Below, piece by piece: positions 52,020 to 61,969 of a DNA stretch of 64,000 bases. Source of the stretch: Adiantum capillus-veneris. Taxonomy: Eukaryota; Streptophyta; Polypodiopsida; Polypodiales; Pteridaceae. The translations under genes and the position numbers were made by a program. The notes under the pieces were generated by a model, which was not told the DNA's origin, made no database searches, and saw nothing but the letters and a program-made list of their open reading frames with translations. The stretch lies in the NCBI GenBank assembly GCA_014529385.2, contig CM043942.1, positions 4,988,501 to 5,052,500 on the forward strand. Direction: 5' to 3'. Position 1 is the stretch's first letter; each line of letters starts with the position of its first letter.

Positions 52020-53400
52020 TATAGATCATATGTATCTTTGGTCTTGTAGGAAGGGATTTCACTGACGTGATCACGATCGTGTGATTACGTTAATAACTCT
52101 AGTAATTACAAAAGAAAAAGACGTGATCAAGCTAATTGTTAACGTGACTTTGATGATGATCTACAAAAACCCATAGAGACGGTTAGCCCACCACGTAAAA
52201 GAATATTCCATCAAGGCCTCCCGGGTTTTTATTTCCCAGGTGGGCCTGGCGGGCCTATCAGGAAAATAAAAAACCCAACGAGCGTAATTATATAAAGTAA
52301 ACCTCGTGCTTATCGTGGTGCTTTGACTAGGAAAATCCCTGGGGAGTGTATTTGAGTGCGGGTACAATCATCTCCTTGTGAATTGACCTATGGTTACAGA
52401 GTCACAGGTCCTTTTTTTGGGCCGAACGTGATTCTTAATTTGGAAACCACTTTTTAAAATATTTAGATCCTTCACCAAACATAAAGGTACGAAACCAAAA
52501 CAATTGCGAATTTGGAGAGTCATGCTCATTGCGAACGAAGCCATTGGTCCATATGAGGGCTACAATTGGTTTTAGAAGATGAGCATATGCAAATGACGAG
52601 TTGATAGTCAAGGGTTGGATGTCCTGGACTAGTGTACTAAGCATATAAAGATCCTCGAAGTTTTGCATTGTTCACCATCATTGATTTGAGTTTATATACA
52701 TTTTCACATCACAATATAAGATCTATAATCCTAGATTGGGTGAAAATAGCTTTTATATATTGAATTGGATGCTTAAGGGGGCTACAATCCTTGAACGGGT
52801 ACAAGGAGTCCTAAATTGTGTGATTGTATTGAAGATTTCTTTGCATTATTTTATGTGTTGGTTTATATAGAGAGTGCATTATGTATTATGAAAGATTGTT
52901 AGTGCATGACATAACCATTCATAGATATTATTGCTTTTCTGTGTGTTTTGCAAATAATTGACATCATTTCAGTGTTGTAGAAGTTGATTATTCTTTGTAG
53001 CATTTTAAATTAGATGTGTCTTATTGTTTGCAAATCGAAGAGGATGTATACATGATTTTCATAATAATAATTGCATTGAGAAATTCATAGCATTGTTGTA
53101 TTTCTAATGTCGTGCTTAGAGTGCATTGCAATGTGTATGTTTGCTCACAGCATAGGTGATCGATAAGTGGATTGACTAGAGTGCATTGCAAATCTCATAT
53201 TGTGCAGATTTGATTACTTTCTTAGTGATTGGTTTTTTGATATATATTAAGAAGATAAAAAAGCTCCTGACAAAGAGTGGGATTATGCTCACAACATATG
53301 CGATCGATATATGGAGTGGCAATAAAGTTTTCTTCACAACAAAATCAGGCGGTGCACCATGTATTAGGGACCATTTTTTGCTTGGGGGGGTTTCACCGTT
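52017..53400. other. Unassigned sequence
   Basis: About 1.4 kb, AT-rich after 52680. No frame with a domain, no LTR or TIR found. Minor palindromic CACGATCGTG near 52067. Confidence 0.5.
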
Positions 53401-53410
53401 CAATACCCCC

Positions 53411-53602
53411 CTATATAATGTGCGTTCGCGGGGTATTAAAAAAACCTCTGTTTTAACATGTTTGAATGAATAAATTAAACCCTTATTTCAAAAAAAAATT
53501 CCAAAATTAAATATAAAAACCCCTTCTTTTAATGTATCTTTTTTAAATTGCCTAAGTTTTTCGTATTTTAAAACCCCTCCTTTCGAACTCACATTATACA
53601 TT
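53411..53602. repeat. Imperfect inverted repeat (MITE-like or hAT end)
   Basis: Left arm 53411-53441 (TATATAATGTGCGTTCG ... GTATTAAAA) pairs with the reverse complement of 53566-53602 (TGTATAATGTGAGTTCG ... GGGGTTTTAAAA), with a ~124-bp A/T-rich loop. It lies ~250 bp before the hAT remnant. No target duplication identified. Confidence 0.45.
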
Positions 53603-53639
53603 AACATGATTACATAGTGCAACCCCCGAGTTTTTTGGG

Positions 53640-54589
53640 TAGCATTAGAAAGAGTTGTAAGAAATCTGAACATCCTCAAGCACCTGCAATTGCAAAGTGT
53701 CTGAGAGAAGAGGTCGCCAAAAAGGATGGCAAGAGACAGTATAGACATATAGCTCTGTTATGGATGCAAGTCAAGAGCAGTTAGAGCCAAATATTAACTC
53801 TGCTAATCGTGTGGTGACACCGACTAACCTTGGAGAACAGCCTACATAGGGAGAGATGTCAAGGAACGTTCCTTTTAAGCATCACAATGAAGGTGGACTT
53901 GGTCAAATGCATCAAAAATCATTGCATCAAAGTTTTCGGATGCAGTCTCTAGAAGAAGCACAAACTGCACTCGCCAAAGCAATGTTCTTCACTGAAAGTT
54001 CTCTAGTCATGGTAGACAACAATCATTGGAAGGCCGCTTGGAAGAAAATTTGTGAGTTTGGCTCAAGATTTCCAGCTCCTTCTTATCAAATGATACGAAA
54101 TGTTCTTTTGGACAAATGTTACATCACAGCCAAAGAGCGTATTGCCAAAATAATACTTGGAAATAGTTCGCTTTTAGGATTCACAATTGTAAGTGATGGT
54201 TGGTCAAATGCTGAAAGAAGACCACTGATCAATGTAATGCTGGTTTGTCCAAGAGGAGAAACATTCGTAAAGGCAATTGACAGTTCTGGTGCAATTAAAA
54301 GTGACAAATATATTTCTGAGGTCTTGATTAATATAATTAAATAAATCAAAGCTGAACATGTCATTCAAGTAGTCATGGACAATGCAAAAAATTGTAAAGA
54401 TGCTAGCAAATTAATAAAAAAGTGCTTTCCATACATTTTTGCCAATGGTTGTAATACACACAACTTAAACTTGGTGCTGAAGGATCACATATTTCTAAAG
54501 CAATCCATGGTCACTTTGCAATCTCTCCTTCCCCTGCTGATTATGCCTCCAAAATTTAAAAGTCTGATTGAGCGCTTGGATGCAAATAA
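53640..54589 (+). pseudogene. hAT-type transposase remnant (DUF659 domain), 5' part
   Basis: From 53856 the frame reads SLEEAQTALAKAMFFTESS, PAPSYQMIRNVLLDKCY and then the DUF659 signature ILGNSSLLGFTIVSDGWSN ... RPLINVMLVCPRGETFVKAI, VIQVVMDNAKNCKDASKLI and FANGCNTHNLNLVLKD. The Asp residues of SDGW and VMDNA fit the RNase H-like fold of hAT transposases. One TAA (54342-54344) interrupts it. Upstream, 53640-53850 may hold a decayed BED-finger region. It is cut at 54589 by Copia-A, and I could not identify a clear continuation after 59330. Confidence 0.8.
54585..54589. repeat. Target-site duplication of Copia-A, left copy
   Basis: AATAA, identical to 59331-59335. Confidence 0.93.
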
Positions 54590-54816
54590 TGTTGGAATTA
54601 GGGTTGCAGAGAAACACACACAGCTTGGAGAAGACGAAGGAATCTCAAGGCACACAATAGAGAGTGTGTTACTTAGTGTGCAATGGAAAGATAGATAGCC
54701 CTAGAGTGATGGGCGTATATACAATGCACGGGGGAAAAAACCTCCTAAAGAGGGAAAAAATGCCCCGGCGGTCCTAGTGTGTTCACACACATCACTACCA
54801 CATGTATATGGTAACA
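54590..54816 (-). repeat. 3' LTR of Copia-A
   Basis: TGTTGGAATT ... ATGGTAACA on the + strand; matches 59104-59330. Confidence 0.97.
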
Positions 54817-54830
54817 AATCCCCCCTGGAG
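54817..54830 (-). promoter_or_regulatory. Polypurine tract of Copia-A
   Basis: Minus-strand CTCCAGGGGGGATT adjoining the LTR start TGTTACC. Confidence 0.9.
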
Positions 54831-54891
54831 TGATGCAGTGAACGAGAGCTGGCACATGAGTAAAGGGAAGTGCCATGCCCTGAGGACAGGA

Positions 54892-56532
54892 TCAGTCCAC
54901 AAAGGGGAGTAAGCCCAAAGCTTTGCGAAAAGCTTCAAGCTTCTCACGAGACAATGCCTTTGTGAAAAGATCTACAAGGTTGTCCTGTGTTGGCACATAA
55001 GCCAAGCTGATCTCTCCTGCTGAGAGCCTCTCCCTGACATAGTGGTAATGCACCTCAATGTGCTTTGCACGAGCATGAAAAATTGGGTTCCTCGCAATTG
55101 CCAATGCGCTCTGACTGTCAGTGTAGATAGTGTTGGCAGTGTCCTGTCCAACACCCAAGTCAGCCATAAGGCGTCTGAGCCATACACACTCAACCGTAGC
55201 TGTGAAGACTTCCCTGTACTCAGCCTCACAACTCGAAGTGGCCACAGTAGGTTGCTTCTTGCTCAACCATGATATACATGAACTGCCAAGGATGAAACAA
55301 AAACCACTTGTGGACACTCGCGTGTCAAAACAACCAGCCCAATCTGAGTCCGAAAAAGCATGTAAGTCTGGCGGCAATGATCCCCCCTTGGGATAAAACA
55401 AGCCAAGATGTAAAGTGCCACTAAGGTAGCGGAAAATCCTCTTGACAGCCTGCCAATGCTTAGACCCTGGGCTATGCATAAATCTGCTGACCTGCGAGAC
55501 TGCAAACTGAATATCTGGCCTCGTGTTGCATACATAAATGAGGCAGCCAACAGCAGTTTGGTAAAGAGTGACATCAGCAGGATCGCCAGCATCATGTAGA
55601 CTCAACTTCAAACCTATTTCCATGGGAGTGGCAATAGGTTTGCAATCCTCAAGTCCAAACTTACATAGCAATGTCTCTATGTAGCTTTTCTGACACAAGG
55701 CAATACCACCATCACACTGCTTAAACTGTATACCCAAGTAATGATGCAACAGCCCCAAATCTTTCATCTTCAAAGTAGCATTCAAATCAGCCTTAAATTC
55801 AGCAATATGTCTCTCATTTGGTCCAGTGATCAGCAAATCATCAACATAAAGAACCACAATGAGAAATACATCATCCTCACGCTTTACATACAATGTGCTT
55901 TCTGTTGGACTGTTACGAAAGCCTCGTTTAACCAAATGAGTATTAGCTTTCTCATACCAAGCACGAGGAGATTGCTTCAACCCATACAAAGCCTTCTTAC
56001 ATTTGCACACTTTGTCCTCTTGTCCTTTTATGACAAAACCGCGAGGCTGCGTTACATAAACTTCCTCAAATATGTCACCATTCAAGAAAGCAGTAACAAT
56101 GTCTGATTGATGTACATCCCAACCAAAATGAGCTGCCAATGCACATAGAAAACGTACAGTAGTCATCCGACAAGTGGGAGCAAAAGTCTCTTCATAATCT
56201 ATGCCTTTTTGTTGTGCATAACCCTTTGCAACAAGTTGAGCCTTATGGCCATTGATCTCACCATCCGGCTTGCGTTTCAACTTATAAACACACTTCGTAC
56301 CAATGGCCTTTTTGCCAGGAGGCAAATCACATAAAGTCCATGTGTCATTCTCTATAAGTGCATCATATTCTGATTTCATGGCAGCAATCCAATTTTCTGA
56401 ATTCTGTGCTTCATCAAAAGACAGAGGCTCCTCAACATCATGTAAACTAGACACAGCCAAAGCATAACAATCTGATGCATAAGATGCATGGCGAGAGCCT
56501 GAACGAGTACGACTAGATAAAGGTGCATCCAA
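54892..56532 (-). CDS. Copia-A reverse transcriptase and RNase H
   Basis: 546 codons, open throughout. RT: NDTWTLCDLPPGKKAIGTK, FAPTCRMTTVRFLCALAAH, QSDIVTAFLNGD, KALYGLKQSPRAWYEK and the catalytic YVDD (plus-strand 55838-55849). RNase H: FSDSDWAGCFDTRVSTSG, SCEAEYREVF, YTDSQSALAIARNP and HIEVHYHYVRERL. It ends ALGLLPFVD ~60 bp before the PPT. The M at 56532 is only the first Met after a TAA (56533-56535) that in Copia-B and Copia-C is Lys (AAA), so RT belongs to the same polyprotein as integrase. Confidence 0.95.
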   Translation of the reverse strand: MDAPLSSRTRSGSRHASYASDCYALAVSSLHDVEEPLSFDEAQNSENWIAAMKSEYDALIENDTWTLCDLPPGKKAIGTKCVYKLKRKPDGEINGHKAQLVAKGYAQQKGIDYEETFAPTCRMTTVRFLCALAAHFGWDVHQSDIVTAFLNGDIFEEVYVTQPRGFVIKGQEDKVCKCKKALYGLKQSPRAWYEKANTHLVKRGFRNSPTESTLYVKREDDVFLIVVLYVDDLLITGPNERHIAEFKADLNATLKMKDLGLLHHYLGIQFKQCDGGIALCQKSYIETLLCKFGLEDCKPIATPMEIGLKLSLHDAGDPADVTLYQTAVGCLIYVCNTRPDIQFAVSQVSRFMHSPGSKHWQAVKRIFRYLSGTLHLGLFYPKGGSLPPDLHAFSDSDWAGCFDTRVSTSGFCFILGSSCISWLSKKQPTVATSSCEAEYREVFTATVECVWLRRLMADLGVGQDTANTIYTDSQSALAIARNPIFHARAKHIEVHYHYVRERLSAGEISLAYVPTQDNLVDLFTKALSREKLEAFRKALGLLPFVD

Positions 56533-57690
56533 TTAACTGTCACGCAAAGTGTGCACCAGCCATTTTGGCATACCTCTAGCCTGCTCATTTTCAGCCCTTT
56601 CCTCATCAAGTACATCATGTACATCTGCATCAGTAATAGGCTGTTCTAAAACATTTTCAGAAACCCCCATAGGCTGTACATTTGCCTCATTGGAATTTAC
56701 ATTCGTATTTCCACCACTGAAAAGAGGCAACAAAGTGTCATAAATGTCCTGTGAGCTTACATTACTGTCTCTAGTACATGATAGCAAGGGCTGAACAGAA
56801 TGTTCCACAAACACTACATCCCGTGAAACCAGAATACGTTTTGTTTGCGGATGATACAACCTGTAACCTTTGCTTTCAGCACTATAACCAACAAAAATAC
56901 ATTTGACAGCCTTATCATCCAATTTTCTGCGCTGCACTTGTGGCACCAAAGCATGTGCCAAACAGCCAAAAACACGCATGTGCTCAATAGAAGGTTTTCT
57001 ATCATGCCATGCTTCATATGGAGTAATAGACTGCAAAGCTTTCGTAGGACACCTGTTAAGTACATAAGTGGCACACATGATGGCCTCAAGCCAAAAAGAA
57101 TGTGGCAAAGCTTGACTTTTGACCATACATCGTGCCATTTCCGTTAGTGACCTGTTTTTCCTCTCAGCAACACCATTTTGTTGAGGTGTATAAGGCACTG
57201 TACATTGGTGTTTTATCCCACGACTAGCCAGAAATGCATTAAATTCATGAGACATATACTCCCCCCCTCGATCCGAACGGAGGGTGCCCATAGTACATTT
57301 TGAGACATTTTCAGCCATAGCCAAAAATTGTTTGAAGCACATAAAAACTTCGGACTTCGCTTTAAGCGGAAATACCCATGCATGCCTGGAGTAATCATCA
57401 ATGAAAGTCACGAAGTACAGGTAATTGCCCAAGGACGGAGTTTGCATGGGCCCACAAACATCACTATGCACAAGCTGCAACCTGCATGTGGCCCTAACTG
57501 AACCATCCTTTGGAAACTTAGAACGTTGCATTTTACCCAGAATACAGCCTTCACAAACATGTTTGACAGGTGCTTCAAGAGGCGGCAAAGAAGCAACCAT
57601 ATCAGATTTCTGCAAACGCAGCAAACTGACAAAATTCAGATGACCAAAACGTGCATGCCAAACGTGACAAGCATGCATCATGGACAGCAC
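56533..57690 (-). CDS. Copia-A integrase
   Basis: 385 codons. HHCC module HARFGHLNF ... CEGCILGK (residues ~13-52), DDE core: Asp in LVHSDVCGPM, Asp in LRSDRGGEYMSHEF and Glu in PQQNGVAERKNRSL, followed by the copia C-terminal region (VFGCLAHALVPQ, KAVKCIFVGYS, RILVSRDVVFVEHS). The apparent N-terminus MLSMMHACHVW is created by the deletion that removed the protease and is in a different frame from gag. The frame ends at TAA 56533, in phase with RT. Confidence 0.93.
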   Translation of the reverse strand: MLSMMHACHVWHARFGHLNFVSLLRLQKSDMVASLPPLEAPVKHVCEGCILGKMQRSKFPKDGSVRATCRLQLVHSDVCGPMQTPSLGNYLYFVTFIDDYSRHAWVFPLKAKSEVFMCFKQFLAMAENVSKCTMGTLRSDRGGEYMSHEFNAFLASRGIKHQCTVPYTPQQNGVAERKNRSLTEMARCMVKSQALPHSFWLEAIMCATYVLNRCPTKALQSITPYEAWHDRKPSIEHMRVFGCLAHALVPQVQRRKLDDKAVKCIFVGYSAESKGYRLYHPQTKRILVSRDVVFVEHSVQPLLSCTRDSNVSSQDIYDTLLPLFSGGNTNVNSNEANVQPMGVSENVLEQPITDADVHDVLDEERAENEQARGMPKWLVHTLRDS

Positions 57691-58741
57691 GATTGTAAGT
57701 GCACTCTGCGCTAAAAGCCCATTCTACATCAACATCAGCATCACAATCTCCTTTCACAGAAGACTCAACAATGGCTGCATTTGTAGTGGAACCAGCATTT
57801 GCAGTGGAACCACCCTCTTTCTTCTTAGCCTCTTTGGCCTTCAACTTAGGACACGACTTGATCAAGTGATCATTGGATTTACAATAATGGCAACGCATCT
57901 TCTTTTTGCCCTTATCACCAGAATTGCCAGACAAAGTTCTGCCAGCAAAAGCATTAGGAACAGAATTTTTTCCACTCGTAGCAGAACCATAAGAAGTGGC
58001 TGCATTACTGTTACCACCCTTTCTTTGAGAAGCAATAAAAGCATGTTCAACTGTACGCTGCCTAGTCCTATTTTTTCTAGAAAGTGACTCTTGCAACAGC
58101 AATGTGCATAATGCATCAAACTTGACAACTTCAGGATTTCCTTGGGTCATGAGTCTCCAAGTACTAGCAAAAGTCTGGTAGGAATCTGGTAAGGCATCAA
58201 GAACAGTCTGCACAAGGGAACTGTCCGAAATGACTTCACCTACAGAAATGAGTTGCTCATTGATATCCTTGACACTAGCAAGGAAAGTGTCCATATCATC
58301 TTCCTCATGCATAATCTTCGACTCTAGCTCTTTACGCAGCAAAGCAATTTTAGCCTCATTGCGGCTTGCATAAAGACCTGCTAGAATATCCCAAGCCTGT
58401 TTTGCAGATTTTGCTGAACAGATGTGAGGAATAATGGTGCGCTTCACAGACAACGCAATCAATGCATGAGCCTGCGCATCCTTAACATCCCAACGAGCTT
58501 GTTCTGCCGTAGGCAAAACAACTCTAACAGCTGCAATCCTTGCAGCAAGACCTGCAACATCCTCAACATCGCCTACATCTTCAGAACCAGGACGTACATC
58601 AATGCCCTGCACAATGTTCCAGACACCTTTTGACACAAGAACATGTTGCATCATATAAGCCCACATAGGGTAGTTGTCCCCATCCAACCTGTCCTCAGCA
58701 GCAAACATCTTGAACACATCTGTGTTGTTGTTGTCAGCCAT
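57602..58741 (-). CDS. Copia-A gag
   Basis: Start MADNNNTDVFKMF at 58741, chosen over an in-phase ATG at 58801 because the latter lies in the leader and gives a non-gag-like head. Gag core: DRLDGDNYPMWAYMMQHVLV, AKQAWDILAGLYAS, LRKELESKIM and DALPDSYQTFASTWRLMTQG (UBN2-type). CCHC knuckle CHYCKSNDHLIKSC, spacing C-x2-C-x4-H-x4-C. After AEWAFSAECTYN-like sequence the frame crosses the deletion point and runs out of phase into integrase DNA, ending at 57602. Confidence 0.93.
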   Translation of the reverse strand: MADNNNTDVFKMFAAEDRLDGDNYPMWAYMMQHVLVSKGVWNIVQGIDVRPGSEDVGDVEDVAGLAARIAAVRVVLPTAEQARWDVKDAQAHALIALSVKRTIIPHICSAKSAKQAWDILAGLYASRNEAKIALLRKELESKIMHEEDDMDTFLASVKDINEQLISVGEVISDSSLVQTVLDALPDSYQTFASTWRLMTQGNPEVVKFDALCTLLLQESLSRKNRTRQRTVEHAFIASQRKGGNSNAATSYGSATSGKNSVPNAFAGRTLSGNSGDKGKKKMRCHYCKSNDHLIKSCPKLKAKEAKKKEGGSTANAGSTTNAAIVESSVKGDCDADVDVEWAFSAECTYNRAVHDACLSRLACTFWSSEFCQFAAFAEI

Positions 58742-59089
58742 GGTAAATGCTGCACCTGATGTGAAAACTGCCCAAAAATAGGAGAAATGGAGCGGGAACA
58801 ACTTGTGCTATATAGCACAAACCGTAGAAGACTATAAGGCACCTGTTATGCAGAAAATGGCACTAACAGAAAATCTGCACAAAATGACGAAATAGCCTGT
58901 GCAGTACTGCCCGTAGTGAAAACGGAGGCCGAAATGAGCCCAAATCAAAATTCTGAGTAGACCGAGCTCTTCGAGCCCGCCCAAAATATATGTCGACCTG
59001 CGAACGCTCGCCAAAGCTCACTGAAATCGGAGAAAGTGAGCAGGCGTGTGCTGGAGCAGCTGGCGACTAAGCCCGGGAGGACGTGACCT
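58742..59089 (-). other. Copia-A leader
   Basis: About 350 bp between PBS and gag ATG. No feature seen. Confidence 0.8.
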
Positions 59090-59101
59090 GCTCTGATACC
59101 A
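59090..59101 (-). promoter_or_regulatory. Primer-binding site of Copia-A (initiator tRNA-Met)
   Basis: Minus-strand TGGTATCAGAGC, two bases from the 5' LTR. Confidence 0.95.
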
Positions 59102-59103
59102 AT

Positions 59104-59330
59104 TGTTGGAATTAGGGTTGCAGAGAAACACACACAGCTTGGAGAAGACGAAGGAAGCTCAAGGCACACAATAGAGAGTGTGTTACTTAGTGTGCAATGG
59201 AAAGATAGATAGCCCTAGAGTGATGGGCGTATATACAATGCACGGGGGAAAAAACCTCCTAAAGAGGGAAAAAATGCCCCGGCGGTCCTAGTGTGTTCAC
59301 ACACATCACTACCACATGTATATGGTAACA
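59104..59330 (-). repeat. 5' LTR of Copia-A
   Basis: 227 bp, one difference from 54590-54816. A minus-strand TATATA-type element lies near its middle (about 59230-59240). Confidence 0.97.
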
Positions 59331-59335
59331 AATAA
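59331..59335. repeat. Target-site duplication of Copia-A, right copy
   Basis: AATAA, identical to 54585-54589. Confidence 0.93.
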
Positions 59336-60206
59336 TTATTTGACACGCGCTTTCTTGGAGTCCTAAGCATGATGTCCCAATCAATGATGCCGATACAAGG
59401 TTTATTTGCATGAGTAAAGTCCAACATTATGTTGAAAGGGTGCAGGTCACTGTGAACTATACCAACCGAGTGAGCAGTCGCAACACATCAATTAAAGTAT
59501 GACATATTGTTGGCATCTACTCAAGAACTGCTTTGACCCGCGCAGTCTCTATCTCTAGTAAGCATTGATTTGCTGGTGGCAATGACCTCCAGTTGTGTTG
59601 TAGCCTGAGCATGTGGCGTTTGAACGCTCCTGATTAGCAGTGTAGGCACCTGCATGATTGACTACTTGACTTTCGATGCAATGCTGCTGCATCTCCTTGG
59701 AGCTACACATTAACGGACACCATATTCTGCGTTGAATCGGTCATGAGAGATGTTTCTATTTGCTTGCAGATCATTTTGAAATGCTTGCCTCATCAAATTT
59801 TCAGATAGGCTATCAACAGAGTTGGACGAGGAGTGTGACTAAAGTCAACAACTCATCAGATTATGACTTGCACTAGTGGAAAATATTCCCCAATGCCTTT
59901 CCCTCGACATTGAGCTGTCTGCCACTAATCCTCTCACACTCTCTGCTAAAAGCTCAAGCAGCTAGCACTGAAGCTGTTGGCTTATTACTTGAAATTCTTA
60001 ATGATAATATATGTCACGATTTGTTTGAATCTTTTTCTAAGTTAGAACCGAATATAGGACAAACAAATCATAAATCACACTCAATAGAGTTGTATGCACT
60101 TTTTGGATATGGGAAATTTCATGGCTCTTTCGCTAATTCTCATTTGCTTGTGCTCGACTACTTGCATTCATATACATCCTCTTTGTGCTTAGCAGCACTA
60201 TTAAAC

Positions 60207-60209
<3 letters not shown>
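59336..60209. other. Unassigned sequence downstream of Copia-A
   Basis: Should be the continuation of the hAT remnant, but I recognise no hAT motif such as the dimerisation domain. A + strand frame from 59910 (LPLILSHSLLKAQAAS ... LYALFGYGKFHGSF) has no family I know and runs into the CT repeat. Confidence 0.35.

Positions 60210-60288
<79 letters not shown>
60210..60288. repeat. (CT)n microsatellite
   Basis: About 39 CT units on the + strand. Confidence 0.97.
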
Positions 60289-60290
<2 letters not shown>

Positions 60291-61943
60291 GTTGTGCATC
60301 TTAAGGTTGTAGAAGAAGCACTAATGGAGGGTAGAAGAACTCAAATACCATTTGCAAGTATTAAGTCATTGGAAATCTCTTGGAACTATTCAACACCTTT
60401 GATTTGGACAATGGTCAATGGCTTTCCACCACAATTATCATTGGAAATTGGGTTCTTCTACATATAAGGAGGAGAAAGTCAATGAGAAATGAGTTTGTGA
60501 ATAGCTACAAAGGTAGGGCTAAAGACTTTTGCATATCAAAATGGGAAAAGAAATAAAAAAGATGCTCATTAAACATGCATACATGCACTCTGAGCTATGT
60601 ATGCAAGCAACATCGACCAAAATGTGTTTTCTAAACTCCACAAGAGGTTTTTTTGTTCACTTGTGATTTTGGTGATTAACTTGATTGTTGAAAACATATA
60701 TCCCTTAGACAAAGAAGACTCAAATCCAGTGGAATGCATAATGACATCTTTGATGCATTCCATGCATTGATGGGTGAGTTTTTCTACAACACTAGTGCTA
60801 GAAGAGTGTTGGCTGAGGGGGGGGTATTTTTAAATGACCACTTTTACAATGCTCCTAGTTCTACACTTGCCTTTCACACATTGCAATATCTCCCACTTTT
60901 TCCAATGAAAAGTCCACTTCTTTGGCACATTGCAATATTTCCCACTTCTTCCAAAGGAAAGTTCAGAGTGGCTTGTCCTTGCTTCTAAAACATTTGAACG
61001 GTTCAAATTAAAGCTCCATCAAGAAATACAAAAGTTCTTAAGACCAAATGTTGTGAGTCGTGTGATATGTGTCTCCATATTCATGTCCATGCATGTGTTT
61101 ATTGAATTCTTTCATGATGAGGGACTCATGAAGATTGCTACTATGCGTATCCGCAAGTTAGAGAAATGCCTTGAATTTATAGATGATTCTTGAGATGCCC
61201 ATGATTATGATGGAATCTTGTGTAAGATGGATAAGAATTCTTTTGTGTGTAAGTGCATGATAGCCTCTCAGAACTTCATAGCTTCCTTCCACTACATAAG
61301 GTAGCATTTAGTGGATGGTCATTTGGTAAGTGTGGATCAGGATTTGTCTAATGATATTAATAACCCTTTGAGGATGCTTGAGGTGTGGTGTGGAACTAAC
61401 AATTTTTTGCATTTAAAGTAATGTCACACTATGATAGGTGTGCAAGGACTTGAAGAATGAGGTTGTCCTCAACTTGCCTCCAAATTTGTTTTTCCAGTGT
61501 AACATGCAAAAGGTAGTATGATGTTTTGCAAATACACATTGTTTTTGCATTTATTCCTTCTTTATTTATCATTGTCACAATATTTTGGTAAAATATACAT
61601 ACTGGATTGACTCTGTCATGTAGGTCCCTCAGAGAAGGGAGAAGAAGATAATATGTGCAGAGATAATGGATGACCAAATATTTGTGGTGCAGTGCAACTC
61701 CTATTCCAAAAATGTGGCTCACATAAAGCACCATAATGCTTTGACCTTCAGTTTTTTAATGAATCTATAGCCAACACTTCTGTAATCGTTCTACATGCAT
61801 TAATGCAAAACAATTTTATTGCAAACATAGTCTGAGCACAATTTTTTTTCAATTTCAGCTCAGATTGTCTTTATGTTGAGTATAATTATGTACATTGTAT
61901 TTTCCAATTAAATACATTGAGTTTTATATCTCATTTACAATAT
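60289..61943. other. Unassigned decayed sequence
   Basis: Short + strand frames at 60734-60988 and 60930-61193 have protein-like composition (DIFDAFHALMGEFFYN; EIQKFLRPNVVSRV) but match nothing I recognise. A 49-bp tandem duplication (CACATTGCAATATCTCCCAC units starting 60877 and 60926) lies where the two frames overlap. Confidence 0.35.
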
Positions 61944-61969
61944 GGGGGGGGGGGGGGGGGGGGGGGGGG
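61944..61969. repeat. Poly-G run (26 G)
   Basis: Uninterrupted G tract on the + strand; such tracts are error-prone in replication and in sequencing. Confidence 0.9.

Larger units (their letters stand above)
54590..59330 (-). mobile_element. Copia-A: complete-ended Ty1/copia element, protease missing
   Basis: 4741 bp with 227-bp LTRs that differ at one base by eye (GGAATCTC versus GGAAGCTC), a perfect target duplication AATAA, initiator-Met PBS and PPT. It encodes gag, integrase, RT and RNase H, but the aspartic protease and pre-integrase segment present in Copia-B are deleted, and a TAA separates integrase from RT. The near-identical LTRs indicate a very recent insertion, so it was probably mobilised with proteins supplied by another copy. 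Confidence 0.95.
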
